Source: an uncultured bacterium
GTDB taxonomy: Bacteria > Cyanobacteriota > Vampirovibrionia > Gastranaerophilales > Gastranaerophilaceae
Assembly (NCBI GenBank): GCA_949299435.1
Contig: CASGAK010000078.1
Span: 1-22,582 of the forward strand
Reading direction: 5' to 3'
DNA length: 22,582 bases
Positions 1 to 7,874 of this stretch are shown in pieces. Position 1 is the stretch's first letter; every line of letters starts with the position of its first letter. The notes under the pieces were generated by a model. That model made no database searches. It was given only the letters and a program-made list of their open reading frames with translations, and was not told the DNA's origin. A program made the translations under genes and the position numbers.

Positions 1-1
1 A

Positions 2-31
2 TTGTAAACTATCGTAAAGTTTTTATATAAT
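2..31 (+). promoter_or_regulatory. Sigma70-type promoter upstream of the 915-residue protein
   Basis: TTGTAA at 2-7 and a perfect TATAAT at 26-31 are separated by 18 bases. This places a transcript start near 38 and leaves a leader of about 50 nt with a good ribosome site (GGGAAGGA) ahead of the ATG at 87. The same TTGTAA-18-TATAAT arrangement recurs before the AlkD-like gene at 12662. Confidence 0.6.
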
Positions 32-86
32 CCCACTTGCGAAAAAAATCAGTTCAGTTGAAAATACATGACGGGAAGGAATAAAA

Positions 87-2834
87 ATGTTAGTAGGAAA
101 AATTCAACATCAGATACGGCCAAAGCGAAAAGACAAAGGCGAGGTATCTATAAATCAGGTGCCCTTATCAAAACCATTGTCAGCGGAGCACTTGTCATCA
201 ATTTCAAGTTTAAATAAGAGTCCTTTAAAAACGAATTCAAATGAGTTAGCTTTTAAAGGCTCTTTTTTTAGTCTATATAAACAAGTTGGTAAGACGGATA
301 TAAATAAATTTCTGAATAATATGGACGAGCCTCTGGACGGAATGGTAAGACATCTGTATGATGCAGTTATAAAATCTAATTTGGTAAAAACAGAAGGTAA
401 TAATGTTACCGTTTTCCAAAAGACCATTCCTACTCTTATCGGGAATGGTTTTTCAGATCCGTTTTTAAAATTTCCAGGAGATATTTTAAACGGAGTTGTG
501 GAAGGCTTAGGACATATAAAACCGCTTCAAGGGTGGGCTGAGAAAACTCTTGAGCAGCCAATGTTTAAAAAAATAAGACAGCGTTCTAAAATAGATTATG
601 AAGTGAATGCTTTCCAAGGTCTGCTTGATTTTAAAAAAATTACTTTAGATGATGCTTTGAAAAATAAAGCTCAAGAGCTGGGGGTAAAAGTTGATGAATT
701 AACAGCAGAAGTAAAGGCAAAAGTTGAGGAAGATGTCGATAAGAATATGCAATGGCATATTTTTCAACGTTCAATGAAACCTTTTGATTCAAAAGTTGGT
801 AATTATGATACAAAGCATGAAAGAACTCTAAACAGACTTGTTACAGGGCTTCCTCCTGCAGTGTTTTTGGCGAATGATGCATATAACCTATCTCGTATGA
901 TGGACGATAATCCTGCCGAGGCTAAAAAAGAAAAACGTACAAGATTTAGACAAGAAGCCTCAAGAATTTTTACAAGCGGTTACTTGACATTAATTACGAT
1001 GGGTGCTTTGAGTAAACTTATCAATAATTCAAAGCTGGGTATTATGTTGAATACAGGTTTGACGGTTCTGTTTACCGAGATGTATTCACGTCTTAGAAAT
1101 GGTAAACATATTACAAGGCTGACTCCTGAGGAGGCAAGAAAAATTAATGAGAGAAAACACGCTCCTGAGGCTGCTATAAAACCTGAAAGTTTGACTTTTA
1201 AATCAAATAATGCAAATAAAAATGATTCTAAAGAAAAACTTCAAAAGCCGTTGCTTTCGTTCGATACCCTATGGAAAGCAAGTTTGGCATCAATAGCAAT
1301 AGGATTTTCCGTAAAAGGACTTAGAAAAATTCCAAGAGTGGACGCAGCTTTTGAAGCAATATTTAAACCGTTTAATAAATTCTACAAAAACATATCAGAA
1401 ATTTCTGATTATAAAGTTTCACAAAAACAAATAGATGATGTCGCAGATACTCTTATTGCACAAGGGTATAAAACTAGAGGACGTCAATATAGAGAAGTTG
1501 CAATTCGCTCAAGGGAATTGGTTGTAGAAAAAGTTGTAAAAGAATTAAAGAAAACTTCTGATATAAAAGCGATTGATACTTTTTTGACCAATATAGAAAA
1601 TAAAGATATTCACCCTGAAGTATTGAAGAAAAATTTAAATTCTTTGCTAGCAGTTTTAGATAAAAATAAATACAAAGATTTAGCATCAAAATACCGTTAT
1701 AAATTTATTTCGAGCCTGAAAAATGACGCAACGCTAAAAACAGAATTGCAAAAAATTAAGTCTGAATTGCAAAAAGCAGGTGAAGCAAATAATAATTTAG
1801 CTGAAAAAATTTCTAAAAACGGTCTTACAAAAATTGAAGACAGCAAACTTTCTGATGAAATAAAGACAGCTTTGGAAAAAGCCGGTGATGAAAGTGGTAA
1901 GTTATATAAAAACTATACAGATGCTATAGAAGGACTTGTTAATTTCGGAGCAAGAGATAGAAAAGTAAAACCGCTTGTTGATTTTGTTATTACTCCATTC
2001 TCTTTTGTATGGAGTATAGTCAAATTCCCATATAAAATAGCGAATGGTATTGTGGAATTATTTATGAAAAAAGCTCCAAAATCTTCAAAATCAATAGATG
2101 AGCTTAATATGGAAGCTGTATCAAAAAGTTTTGATAAAATATACGAGCAAGTCGGTAAATATAAAAAAGCTATCGATAGCACAAATGATGAAAAACTAAA
2201 AGAAAAATATTGCAAAAAGTTCAGAGATTTTGTAATGGATAATACATTAAAAGCGTTTAACGTAAATACGATGTCAAATTTATCCAACAGTGACCTTTCA
2301 AATCTTGCAAAAACCGCAGCAACTGCTTCTACAATATGGTTTTTGATGACAGATAACTACAATATGGTTATGTTGAAGTCTAACGGTAATGATGTGGAAG
2401 GGGCAGAAACCAAATTTAAAGAAAGATTTGTACAAGAAGGCTCCAGATTGTTCTATCAGACTTTGTTGATTGATTTATTCAATAAGACATTCCAAAAGCA
2501 ATATAACGGATCATTGATGGGAATGAGCTGGATTTCATTGACCAATACTACAATTGGTGAATGGCTGACAAGAAAATCCGTTGGAGTTCCGATTGGAATG
2601 CACACAAGAGATGAATTGTTGAAGTTGGAAGAAGAACAAAACAATGCAACAGGTTTCAAAAAAGATTATTACCAATTTATGAAACGCTTGACAGGTAAAA
2701 GATCAATTCAATCATATAGTGTAAGTAAAAATCAAAATCAGACTTCAACAGCTCAAGTGCAGACATCAGTGCAGCCAAATTCAAATATGAACTTTGCAAA
2801 CAGCCAAACTTTTGGTAAGATGATAAAATCATAG
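87..2834 (+). CDS. Large protein of unknown function with internal duplication and N-terminal LAFKG tag
   Basis: I do not recognise a named family. The 915-residue protein starts with about 50 polar, probably disordered residues ending in LAFKG (54-58), a tag type I associate with Gastranaerophilales proteins. Most of the rest is predicted helical, with amphipathic or weakly hydrophobic stretches around 297-333, 394-410, 627-660 and 738-755. Charged helical linkers at about 440-610 could form coiled coil. Two segments look duplicated. Residues 257-348 and 748-842 share a D-x-Y-N-[LM] start, then a basic stretch followed by [RV]-Q-E-[AG]-S-R-[IL]-F, a hydrophobic helix pair and a closing T-x-[DE]-E. 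The C-terminal 45 residues are Q/N/S-rich. No signal peptide is visible. The start is supported by AAGGA 8 nt upstream. It may be a membrane-associated structural or secreted protein, but no function can be assigned. Confidence 0.85.
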   Translation: MLVGKIQHQIRPKRKDKGEVSINQVPLSKPLSAEHLSSISSLNKSPLKTNSNELAFKGSFFSLYKQVGKTDINKFLNNMDEPLDGMVRHLYDAVIKSNLVKTEGNNVTVFQKTIPTLIGNGFSDPFLKFPGDILNGVVEGLGHIKPLQGWAEKTLEQPMFKKIRQRSKIDYEVNAFQGLLDFKKITLDDALKNKAQELGVKVDELTAEVKAKVEEDVDKNMQWHIFQRSMKPFDSKVGNYDTKHERTLNRLVTGLPPAVFLANDAYNLSRMMDDNPAEAKKEKRTRFRQEASRIFTSGYLTLITMGALSKLINNSKLGIMLNTGLTVLFTEMYSRLRNGKHITRLTPEEARKINERKHAPEAAIKPESLTFKSNNANKNDSKEKLQKPLLSFDTLWKASLASIAIGFSVKGLRKIPRVDAAFEAIFKPFNKFYKNISEISDYKVSQKQIDDVADTLIAQGYKTRGRQYREVAIRSRELVVEKVVKELKKTSDIKAIDTFLTNIENKDIHPEVLKKNLNSLLAVLDKNKYKDLASKYRYKFISSLKNDATLKTELQKIKSELQKAGEANNNLAEKISKNGLTKIEDSKLSDEIKTALEKAGDESGKLYKNYTDAIEGLVNFGARDRKVKPLVDFVITPFSFVWSIVKFPYKIANGIVELFMKKAPKSSKSIDELNMEAVSKSFDKIYEQVGKYKKAIDSTNDEKLKEKYCKKFRDFVMDNTLKAFNVNTMSNLSNSDLSNLAKTAATASTIWFLMTDNYNMVMLKSNGNDVEGAETKFKERFVQEGSRLFYQTLLIDLFNKTFQKQYNGSLMGMSWISLTNTTIGEWLTRKSVGVPIGMHTRDELLKLEEEQNNATGFKKDYYQFMKRLTGKRSIQSYSVSKNQNQTSTAQVQTSVQPNSNMNFANSQTFGKMIKS

Positions 2835-2853
2835 ACTTCTAATAGTCTGTTTT
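2831..2853 (+). terminator. Weak possible intrinsic terminator
   Basis: An ATAGACT / AGTCTGT inverted repeat (7 pairs including one G-U, 6-nt loop) overlaps the stop codon of the upstream gene and is followed by only a short T run. It could reduce read-through into the gene at 2878, but the stem is AT-rich and weak. Confidence 0.3.
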
Positions 2854-2877
2854 ATAGTTCCACCAAATAGGTAGCTC

Positions 2878-3516
2878 ATGAAAGTACATAGTATAAAAAA
2901 TAATAAAAATACCCCAATTAATTTCGTTGCGTTGAAAGTCGCACAGGTAAATTCAATAAAATCTTACACAGGTGATGTTTTTATCTATACATTGCAAAAA
3001 GATAAAGATACGGAATTTTGTCAAAAATTGATGCAGGATTTATTGAAAGCTGATGAAAAACGTATGCCTATTTCAGCTCCAGCTGTAAAAAATTTTATAA
3101 AAAATGCGATAAGTTCTGTGCAAGATGCTGATTCAAGTGTAATTGCTTTAAAAGATAATTTACCGTTTGGATTTTTTTCTGTAAAAACTTTTAATAATGA
3201 TAATGTACATTTGTCCTATATTACAACTTGGAGAACGCCTGATTTGAAAAAAGTTAAGCATGGCGGCAGTATGTTAATGAATTATCTTTTAAAAAAATTC
3301 CAAAATAAAAAACAAATTAATTTGACACCTGCATTTAATTCTGATTTATTCTATTATAAATTCGGCTTTGATTATGAAGATGAATATGAAGCGATAAATA
3401 TGTTTATCTCATCTAATGATATAAAACATCAGCTGAATAAAATGTCTGAGAATTTTAATTATAAAGACATATGTGATGGCAAGGAAACAGATTTGCTGGA
3501 CATTGTAAAGCTGTAA
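2878..3516 (+). CDS. GNAT-like N-acetyltransferase protein with N-terminal INF-tag
   Basis: This 212-residue protein opens with a short polar segment containing INFVA (14-18), then a region that fits a GNAT fold. A hydrophobic strand pair lies at about 87-117, and K-x-G-G-S-x-L-M-x-x-L-L at 126-138 resembles the acetyl-CoA-binding turn and helix. F-Y-Y-K-F-G-F at 158-164 corresponds to the F-Y-x-K-x-G-F signature late in GNAT proteins. The Q/R-x-x-G-x-G/A loop is degenerate, so acetyltransferase activity is uncertain and the substrate is unknown. The ribosome site is AGGT about 6 nt before the ATG. The 3' end overlaps the convergent small membrane-protein gene by 58 bases. Fold assignment is moderately sure, function is not. 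Confidence 0.7.
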   Translation: MKVHSIKNNKNTPINFVALKVAQVNSIKSYTGDVFIYTLQKDKDTEFCQKLMQDLLKADEKRMPISAPAVKNFIKNAISSVQDADSSVIALKDNLPFGFFSVKTFNNDNVHLSYITTWRTPDLKKVKHGGSMLMNYLLKKFQNKKQINLTPAFNSDLFYYKFGFDYEDEYEAINMFISSNDIKHQLNKMSENFNYKDICDGKETDLLDIVKL

Positions 3517-3695
3517 AATCCTGTTTTGTTATCCTTTGTGCTGCCGAAATTATTAAATGTCCAAAATGCCCCAATTGCAATTAGTATTATCAAAATTATT
3601 GTAAAAAGTATTTTAGTTACAATTTTCAAAATTTTTCCAACAATAATAATTGCAATAATTACACCAAGTCCTATTAATAAAATTGTAAAGTCCAT
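3459..3695 (-). CDS. Small hydrophobic membrane protein downstream of plsY
   Basis: A 78-residue protein starting 2 nt after the plsY stop on the same strand. AAGG inside the last plsY codons lies about 10 nt before the ATG, so translation is probably coupled to plsY. Residues 3-50 are almost wholly hydrophobic (I/L/V/G) with lysines at 21, 24 and 28, suggesting two closely spaced membrane helices. The C-terminal 28 residues are polar. The last 58 bases overlap the convergent GNAT-like gene. I recognise no family. The hydrophobic character, start signal and position argue it is real, but a short I/L-rich ORF in AT-rich DNA can arise by chance. Confidence 0.55.
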   Translation of the reverse strand: MDFTILLIGLGVIIAIIIVGKILKIVTKILFTIILIILIAIGAFWTFNNFGSTKDNKTGFYSFTMSSKSVSLPSHMSL

Positions 3696-3697
3696 TT

Positions 3698-4303
3698 TTA
3701 TCTTACCTTATTTTCTTCACCTTTAATTAATCTTTGAATATTAGATCTATGAAGATATATTATATAAATTGCACCCAATGCACAGTATGCAATATATGCA
3801 GCAGGCTGGTCAAATAGATACATCAAAACAGGAGATATTGCTAATGCAATAATTGAGCCCAGAGAAACATATTTTGATGTATATGTAATAATTCCCCAAA
3901 TTGCCGCTATGATAAGTCCAACAATCCAATTTAGGGCAAGTATTGTCCCTACACCTGAAGCTACAGACTTTCCTCCAGTAAATTTAAGAAAAATTGACTT
4001 ACTGTGTCCTAAAATTACAGCAACAGCAGCCAATACAGGCAGCAGTCCTATATCTGTAAAAGTTGTTGCAAAAAGTTTGGCCAATACAACAGGTAATGCC
4101 CCTTTAAATGCGTCAAGAAGGAGTGTGATGAAAAACCATTTTTTACCCATAACTCTTTTGACATTAGTAGCTCCGGTCGAGCCTGAACCGATAGTGCGAA
4201 TATCTTGTCCTGTCGCAAGTTTTACAATAATATATCCTGTCGGAATTGAGCCTATAAGATATGCTCCTAAAATTACAGCTATAATTTCTATATATTTCTC
4301 CAT
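3698..4303 (-). CDS. plsY: Glycerol-3-phosphate acyltransferase PlsY
   Basis: Integral inner-membrane enzyme that transfers an acyl group from acyl-phosphate to glycerol-3-phosphate, making lysophosphatidic acid, the first step of bacterial phospholipid synthesis. The family signatures are clear. GSIPTGYI lies in the first helix. The first conserved cytoplasmic loop carries D-I-R-x-x-G-S-G-S-T-G-A-T-N-V. D-A-F-K-G follows, and the glycine-rich K-F-x-G-G-K-S-V-A motif lies in the second loop. Length (201 residues) and about five membrane segments fit the family. I place the start at the ATG whose upstream AGAAGGAG sits 9 nt away. A TTG eight codons further upstream is in frame but would place this strong ribosome site inside the gene. 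It probably shares a transcript with the small membrane protein downstream. Confidence 0.97.
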   Translation of the reverse strand: MEKYIEIIAVILGAYLIGSIPTGYIIVKLATGQDIRTIGSGSTGATNVKRVMGKKWFFITLLLDAFKGALPVVLAKLFATTFTDIGLLPVLAAVAVILGHSKSIFLKFTGGKSVASGVGTILALNWIVGLIIAAIWGIITYTSKYVSLGSIIALAISPVLMYLFDQPAAYIAYCALGAIYIIYLHRSNIQRLIKGEENKVR

Positions 4304-4379
4304 AAGATAATTCTCCTTCTTTATCAAATTTTATCATAAATCAAAAAAAATGACATATTGTAAAAATTACACTAAAAGA

Positions 4380-4408
4380 TTGATTTAAAGGCAGATATAT
4401 GATACTAT
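4380..4408 (+). promoter_or_regulatory. Candidate promoter for the VWA/FHA/TonB-like operon
   Basis: TTGATT at 4380-4385 and TACTAT at 4403-4408 are 17 bases apart. The -10 box is preceded by TGA, matching the extended -10 pattern TGn. It lies between divergent plsY and the VWA gene and is the only reasonable plus-strand promoter before 4443. Confidence 0.45.
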
Positions 4409-4442
4409 TATGTTAACGGTTATGTAGAATAATGGAAATTTT

Positions 4443-5114
4443 ATGAATAATAGAAGATTAATAACATTAGGAATAATTATAGTTGCATTGTCTGTAGTTG
4501 GAAAACTTTTGTGGTCAGCGATGTCAAGGGTGAAAGTTGATGATTTTAAACCTGCAGCTGTTATATTTTTAGTTGATTCATCAGCTTCAAATCAGAGTGC
4601 CCTAGAGAACCAGAAAAAAACATTAAGGCAAATTTGTAATTTGCTGGATCCTGAGGACCAAATAAAAATATTGAGAGTCTCAGAAGATGCTTATTTGATA
4701 TATGAGGGTACTCCTTTTAACGGATCAGGCATTACAAAAGCTTTAGATGCATTTACAGCATATGACAGCAAGGATTACGGTACAGCGTACGGTGTTGCTC
4801 TGAAAAAAGGTTTTAATCACGCACTTGCTATGCAAAAAGAAGGTTATATTCCTGCTATTGTTGTATTAGGCGATTTGGAAAATGAAGGAGCTGTTGAAAA
4901 ACAAATTAATTGGGAGCTTTTACCTAAAAATGTTGAGAATGCAAAGCAATATATGCCTAATTTAGCTATGATGTTTTTATACGCACACCCTGAAAAATTG
5001 GATATGGTAAAAGAAAAACTAAATCCTGTTTTAGGTGAAAAACAACTTATAGTTTCTCCAGAACAAAATTCTGATAAAGCTATCAGGCAGTTTATTCATG
5101 CTTTAGGAAGATAA
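4443..5114 (+). CDS. Membrane-anchored VWA-domain protein
   Basis: A 223-residue protein with one N-terminal membrane anchor (about 6-27) and a von Willebrand factor A-like domain in the rest, predicted outside the inner membrane. After the hydrophobic strand A-V-I-F-L-V comes D-S-S-A-S (45-49), which fits the D-x-S-x-S metal-site motif. T114 in G-T-A-Y-G and D144 in V-V-L-G-D-L are placed as the other metal-site residues, so the site looks complete. VWA domains usually mediate metal-dependent protein binding. It is the first gene of a plus-strand group with the FHA-like membrane protein 49 bp downstream and two TonB-like proteins after that, suggesting a shared envelope complex. The partner is unknown. 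Confidence 0.8.
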   Translation: MNNRRLITLGIIIVALSVVGKLLWSAMSRVKVDDFKPAAVIFLVDSSASNQSALENQKKTLRQICNLLDPEDQIKILRVSEDAYLIYEGTPFNGSGITKALDAFTAYDSKDYGTAYGVALKKGFNHALAMQKEGYIPAIVVLGDLENEGAVEKQINWELLPKNVENAKQYMPNLAMMFLYAHPEKLDMVKEKLNPVLGEKQLIVSPEQNSDKAIRQFIHALGR

Positions 5115-5163
5115 CATATAAAATTTATTTACATTACCAATTAATAAACATGAGGAATTATTT

Positions 5164-6774
5164 ATGACAATCGTAGTATCATCTTCAAAATTAGAGAAAG
5201 TCTTTGATGAAAAAGATGTAATTAACATCGGTACTAATAAAAATTGTGATTTTCAGTTGGATTTGGATTTTGATGTATTGCTTACGTTGCAATATGATCG
5301 AAATGAAAATAAATGTGTATTAATGAATACTTTTCATAATGAAAGAGTCCTATTTAAGGGTCAGCCGGTTAAGAAAGTTGAAATCGGAAATATATGTAAA
5401 ATAATGTTTGCAAACAGCAACGAGTTTATTAATATAAAAATTTTAGAAAATGTGCCGGTTAAAAAAACAATCACAAACATGGCTAAAGAAGACTTAAATG
5501 AAGATGATATGAAAAAATTGTACGGGAATGATCCAAATGCCGTTACAAGACTAAAATTGGAAAAACAAAAAGCTGACATTGAAGGAATGCGTGTTGCAAT
5601 AATTAAACAAGTTGCATTCCAAATAAATGATTTAAAAAGTAAAATAGGATCAAACACACGCACAAATATCTTTTTACACTTTGCAATGGCAATTAGTTCA
5701 ATACTTTGCTCATTCGGTCTTGCAAACTATTTGATGGGCTTGACAATTAAAGAATCTGCAAATTATCTTCATATGCCTACAAATATTAAAGTTTGGGTAG
5801 CATATGCAATTTTGGTATATGGAGCGGCTTTGCTTTTGAAACAGGGTATATATTTATTTTTACAAAATTCAAACGATAAAAATGTATCACCGACAGCACG
5901 TTTTGCACAAAGTTTTATGGTAGTTTTGGCATTGATATTTATGTTGGGTATTTATGTAGTTAATTTGGTATATTACATGAATTTAAATGATTTTGTGACA
6001 TTTGCAATATTTATATCATTGTTCTTTACAGGTCTTTTGACAGGATTATCTTTAGGTTGCGGATATTTCAAACATACTTCAGGCGAATGGGCGATGACAC
6101 TTAATAAGTATGAATACCGCGAAGATTTTGAATCTGTTCTGAAATCTTACAGACAGTGGATAGAAAGATATGTAAACAGTTTTTCAAAGACAAAAATTCA
6201 AAATATTAAAGATAGAATATTTAATTTGCAATTAAAATCAACAGGAGAAGTTGTAATCGGTATCTTAACAGCACCATTTTTGGCTTATGGTGTATCTAAT
6301 ACATTAGCGATGTGCTTCCCTGAAGCTGCTGGTTGGATAAGAATTTCAGGATTAAGATTTTCACCTGTATTTTTGGTATTGGCAACATTTTTGATTATAT
6401 TTGCATTTTTCTCATTTGTTGCAGCTTTCACAGCTACAAAGAAAATACAAGCCTCCCAAGTAATTAAACAAGACGGGTTCAGTGACTACAGACAGCATGG
6501 TGTAAGCATATTCGGTCTTGAAGGTACAAGAAAGTTAGAATCAGACAGAAGACGTTCACTAATTATCGGCTGTTCTATTATTTTCATAGAATTTACAATG
6601 AACATATCATATTTTGCGACAGAAATAGGCGGAGATTTGCAAGGACTATTCCTTAGCTTTGTAGCAGCCCTTGTACCTACTGCACTTTTGATAGCTGAAA
6701 CTTTCATGTTATCTCAAACTATGTTTGATATATATGCAAGTGATGAATTAATTGCTAAATTAGATAGAGATTAG
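5164..6774 (+). CDS. FHA-like domain fused to an eight-helix membrane protein
   Basis: Residues 1-95 look like a small beta sandwich with FHA-type layout. I-N-I-G-T-N-K-N-C-D-F-Q-L (20-32) parallels the FHA start I-G-R-x-x-x-C-D-I-x-L, and V-L-F-K-G-Q-P-V (62-69) with a closing I-x-I-K-I-L strand resembles the end. The usual phosphothreonine-binding Arg, Ser and His are missing (GT replaces GR), so phosphopeptide binding may be lost. A charged linker at 100-165 leads to about eight membrane helices near 170-190, 208-234, 249-271, 277-301, 361-384, 400-424, 465-484 and 491-517, with large cytoplasmic loops at 305-360 and 425-464. I do not recognise the membrane part, and it is not an obvious ExbB/TolQ. 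GAGG stands 8 nt before the ATG. It probably forms the membrane core for the neighbouring VWA and TonB-like proteins. Confidence 0.75.
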   Translation: MTIVVSSSKLEKVFDEKDVINIGTNKNCDFQLDLDFDVLLTLQYDRNENKCVLMNTFHNERVLFKGQPVKKVEIGNICKIMFANSNEFINIKILENVPVKKTITNMAKEDLNEDDMKKLYGNDPNAVTRLKLEKQKADIEGMRVAIIKQVAFQINDLKSKIGSNTRTNIFLHFAMAISSILCSFGLANYLMGLTIKESANYLHMPTNIKVWVAYAILVYGAALLLKQGIYLFLQNSNDKNVSPTARFAQSFMVVLALIFMLGIYVVNLVYYMNLNDFVTFAIFISLFFTGLLTGLSLGCGYFKHTSGEWAMTLNKYEYREDFESVLKSYRQWIERYVNSFSKTKIQNIKDRIFNLQLKSTGEVVIGILTAPFLAYGVSNTLAMCFPEAAGWIRISGLRFSPVFLVLATFLIIFAFFSFVAAFTATKKIQASQVIKQDGFSDYRQHGVSIFGLEGTRKLESDRRRSLIIGCSIIFIEFTMNISYFATEIGGDLQGLFLSFVAALVPTALLIAETFMLSQTMFDIYASDELIAKLDRD

Positions 6775-6783
6775 AAACTTAAC

Positions 6784-7710
6784 ATGAAGCGTATAAAAGG
6801 TTTTATAATATTTTTATTTGTTTTCTTTACAATACTGGTTGTAATTACACAGCCGGTAATGCATAAGCCGGTTACGCTCGAAAATGCTAATTTCAAAATA
6901 AGTGAGGAACTAATGAATCCTCAACCGCGAAAAGTTTCTGATTTAAATATAAAAGTCAAATTTTTTAGAGTTAAAAAAAGTGTAGCTAAAGAATCTGATA
7001 AAACAATTCATATAAAACCCGATGATGATAAAAGTCTTTCGTTAGAACTTGATACTACCGGAGGTATAAATCAAAGTGACGTAGCTCTTAATAGTTCAAA
7101 AAATCAAACTGGGCTGAATACAGAAAATTATGCAAATGATAACTATCAAAGCCATGAGATAGCGATTTCAGATCAAGGAATGCAATATTCAGATCAGGAT
7201 ATAAATATATCTGATCAGGAAACACTTTTTACTGAGCAAGATATGAAATTTGCAGAAATAGACGACCATTCAAATAAAAATTTAAATATAGGAATTCCAC
7301 AAGATAATGTGCAATTGGATTCCAGTGATGAAGTCGGAAGTAAGGATTTCAAAGGCTCAAGAGAGGAAATTATAGCTTGGAATGTATGGAGAAGTAATTT
7401 ACAAAATAGAATTATGGACGAATCAGCTCTTGAGGCACCAGTAGGTACATTAATCATATTCAGTTTTGATGTATCTGAAGATAGAGTAATTACAAATTTG
7501 GATTATGTCTGTACAAATAAAGATTACGCAAAAACAGCTAAAGACGATATGATAAGAGTGTTAAAAAAGTTACAGCATGATTCAGTTTTAGAATTTCCAG
7601 ACAATACCAAAAGGAAAAAGGTAAGATTTAAAGGTGGATTTATACTTGATTATACAACGCAGTATTCTTCTCCATCTGATTATTCTGATTATGAAAGGGT
7701 AAGATATTGA
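6784..7710 (+). CDS. TonB-C-like periplasmic-spanning protein with five heptad repeats
   Basis: A 308-residue protein with an N-terminal membrane helix (about 6-22), a long acidic, polar spacer and a C-terminal domain (about 193-291) that resembles the TonB/TolA C-terminal fold. The evidence is W-x-x-x-L-x-x-x-I, then P-V-G-T-L-I-I-F-S-F-D-V-S and a repeated-helix segment A-K-x-D-M-x-x-x-L-x-x-L-Q, then the F-P strand and F-K-G-G-F. Residues 128-162 hold five 7-residue repeats of the form [IYF]-[STA]-[DE]-[QI]-x-x-x. Such a layout (anchor, extended linker, terminal binding domain) is typical of proteins that link the inner membrane to outer-membrane partners. No X-P repeats are seen. It starts 9 bp after the FHA-like gene and overlaps the next small gene by one base. 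Family placement is moderately sure; activity as an energy transducer is inferred. Confidence 0.7.
   Translation: MKRIKGFIIFLFVFFTILVVITQPVMHKPVTLENANFKISEELMNPQPRKVSDLNIKVKFFRVKKSVAKESDKTIHIKPDDDKSLSLELDTTGGINQSDVALNSSKNQTGLNTENYANDNYQSHEIAISDQGMQYSDQDINISDQETLFTEQDMKFAEIDDHSNKNLNIGIPQDNVQLDSSDEVGSKDFKGSREEIIAWNVWRSNLQNRIMDESALEAPVGTLIIFSFDVSEDRVITNLDYVCTNKDYAKTAKDDMIRVLKKLQHDSVLEFPDNTKRKKVRFKGGFILDYTTQYSSPSDYSDYERVRY
7165..7269 (+). repeat. Five in-frame 21-bp degenerate repeats (heptapeptide repeat)
   Basis: Five consecutive 21-base units encode ISDQGMQ, YSDQDIN, ISDQETL, FTEQDMK and FAEIDDH. A hydrophobic or aromatic residue recurs every seven residues followed by an acidic/Gln pair. The DNA units have diverged, so it is an old repeat kept at the protein level. 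It may form a coiled coil or extended rod in the spacer. Confidence 0.75.
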
Positions 7711-7853
7711 TGAGTAAAAAGAAATTTTTAATTATATCTATAATTGCACTTATTCTTGCAATGCTTGGAGCAACTTGTATAATGACTACTTTGAAGCCGC
7801 AATTGCATAAGACTTTTATGTTGGAAATATTAAATGTGAAAATTAAGAAATAA
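7710..7853 (+). CDS. 47-residue single-helix membrane protein
   Basis: A small gene whose ATG shares its first base with the last base of the upstream TGA stop (TGATG), a strong sign of translational coupling. Residues 6-26 form one membrane helix after three lysines, then a 20-residue basic tail. The tail P-Q-L-H-K-x-x-x-L-E-x-x-N-V-K-I lines up with the post-helix segment of the upstream TonB-like protein, P-V-M-H-K-x-x-x-L-E-x-x-N-F-K-I (8 of 17 identical). It therefore looks like a stand-alone copy of that protein's anchor and juxtamembrane region without the spacer or TonB-C domain. I recognise no named family. Its coupling and conserved tail make it likely to be expressed. Confidence 0.7.
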   Translation: MSKKKFLIISIIALILAMLGATCIMTTLKPQLHKTFMLEILNVKIKK

Positions 7854-7855
7854 TA

Positions 7856-7864
7856 TGGTATAAT
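7856..7864 (+). promoter_or_regulatory. Extended -10 promoter just upstream of the zinc-ribbon gene
   Basis: TGG followed by perfect TATAAT (7859-7864) matches TGnTATAAT. No good -35 is seen. The predicted start point is only about 4 nt before the ATG at 7875, and no Shine-Dalgarno lies ahead of that ATG, so the transcript would be nearly leaderless. Confidence 0.5.
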
Positions 7865-7874
7865 AATCTCAGAT

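Noticed and set aside
1913..2287. 124-residue minus-strand open frame inside the 915-residue gene
   Set aside because: It is hydrophobic by complement of the Lys/Asp-rich sense frame, with no start signal or family.
3909..4310. 133-residue plus-strand open frame opposite plsY
   Set aside because: It is antisense to a certain gene, has no ribosome site and no recognisable domain; its length follows from the plsY codon pattern.
4304..4327. TTG start for plsY eight codons upstream
   Set aside because: The strong AGAAGGAG would then lie inside the coding sequence; it is ideally spaced for the ATG at 4303.
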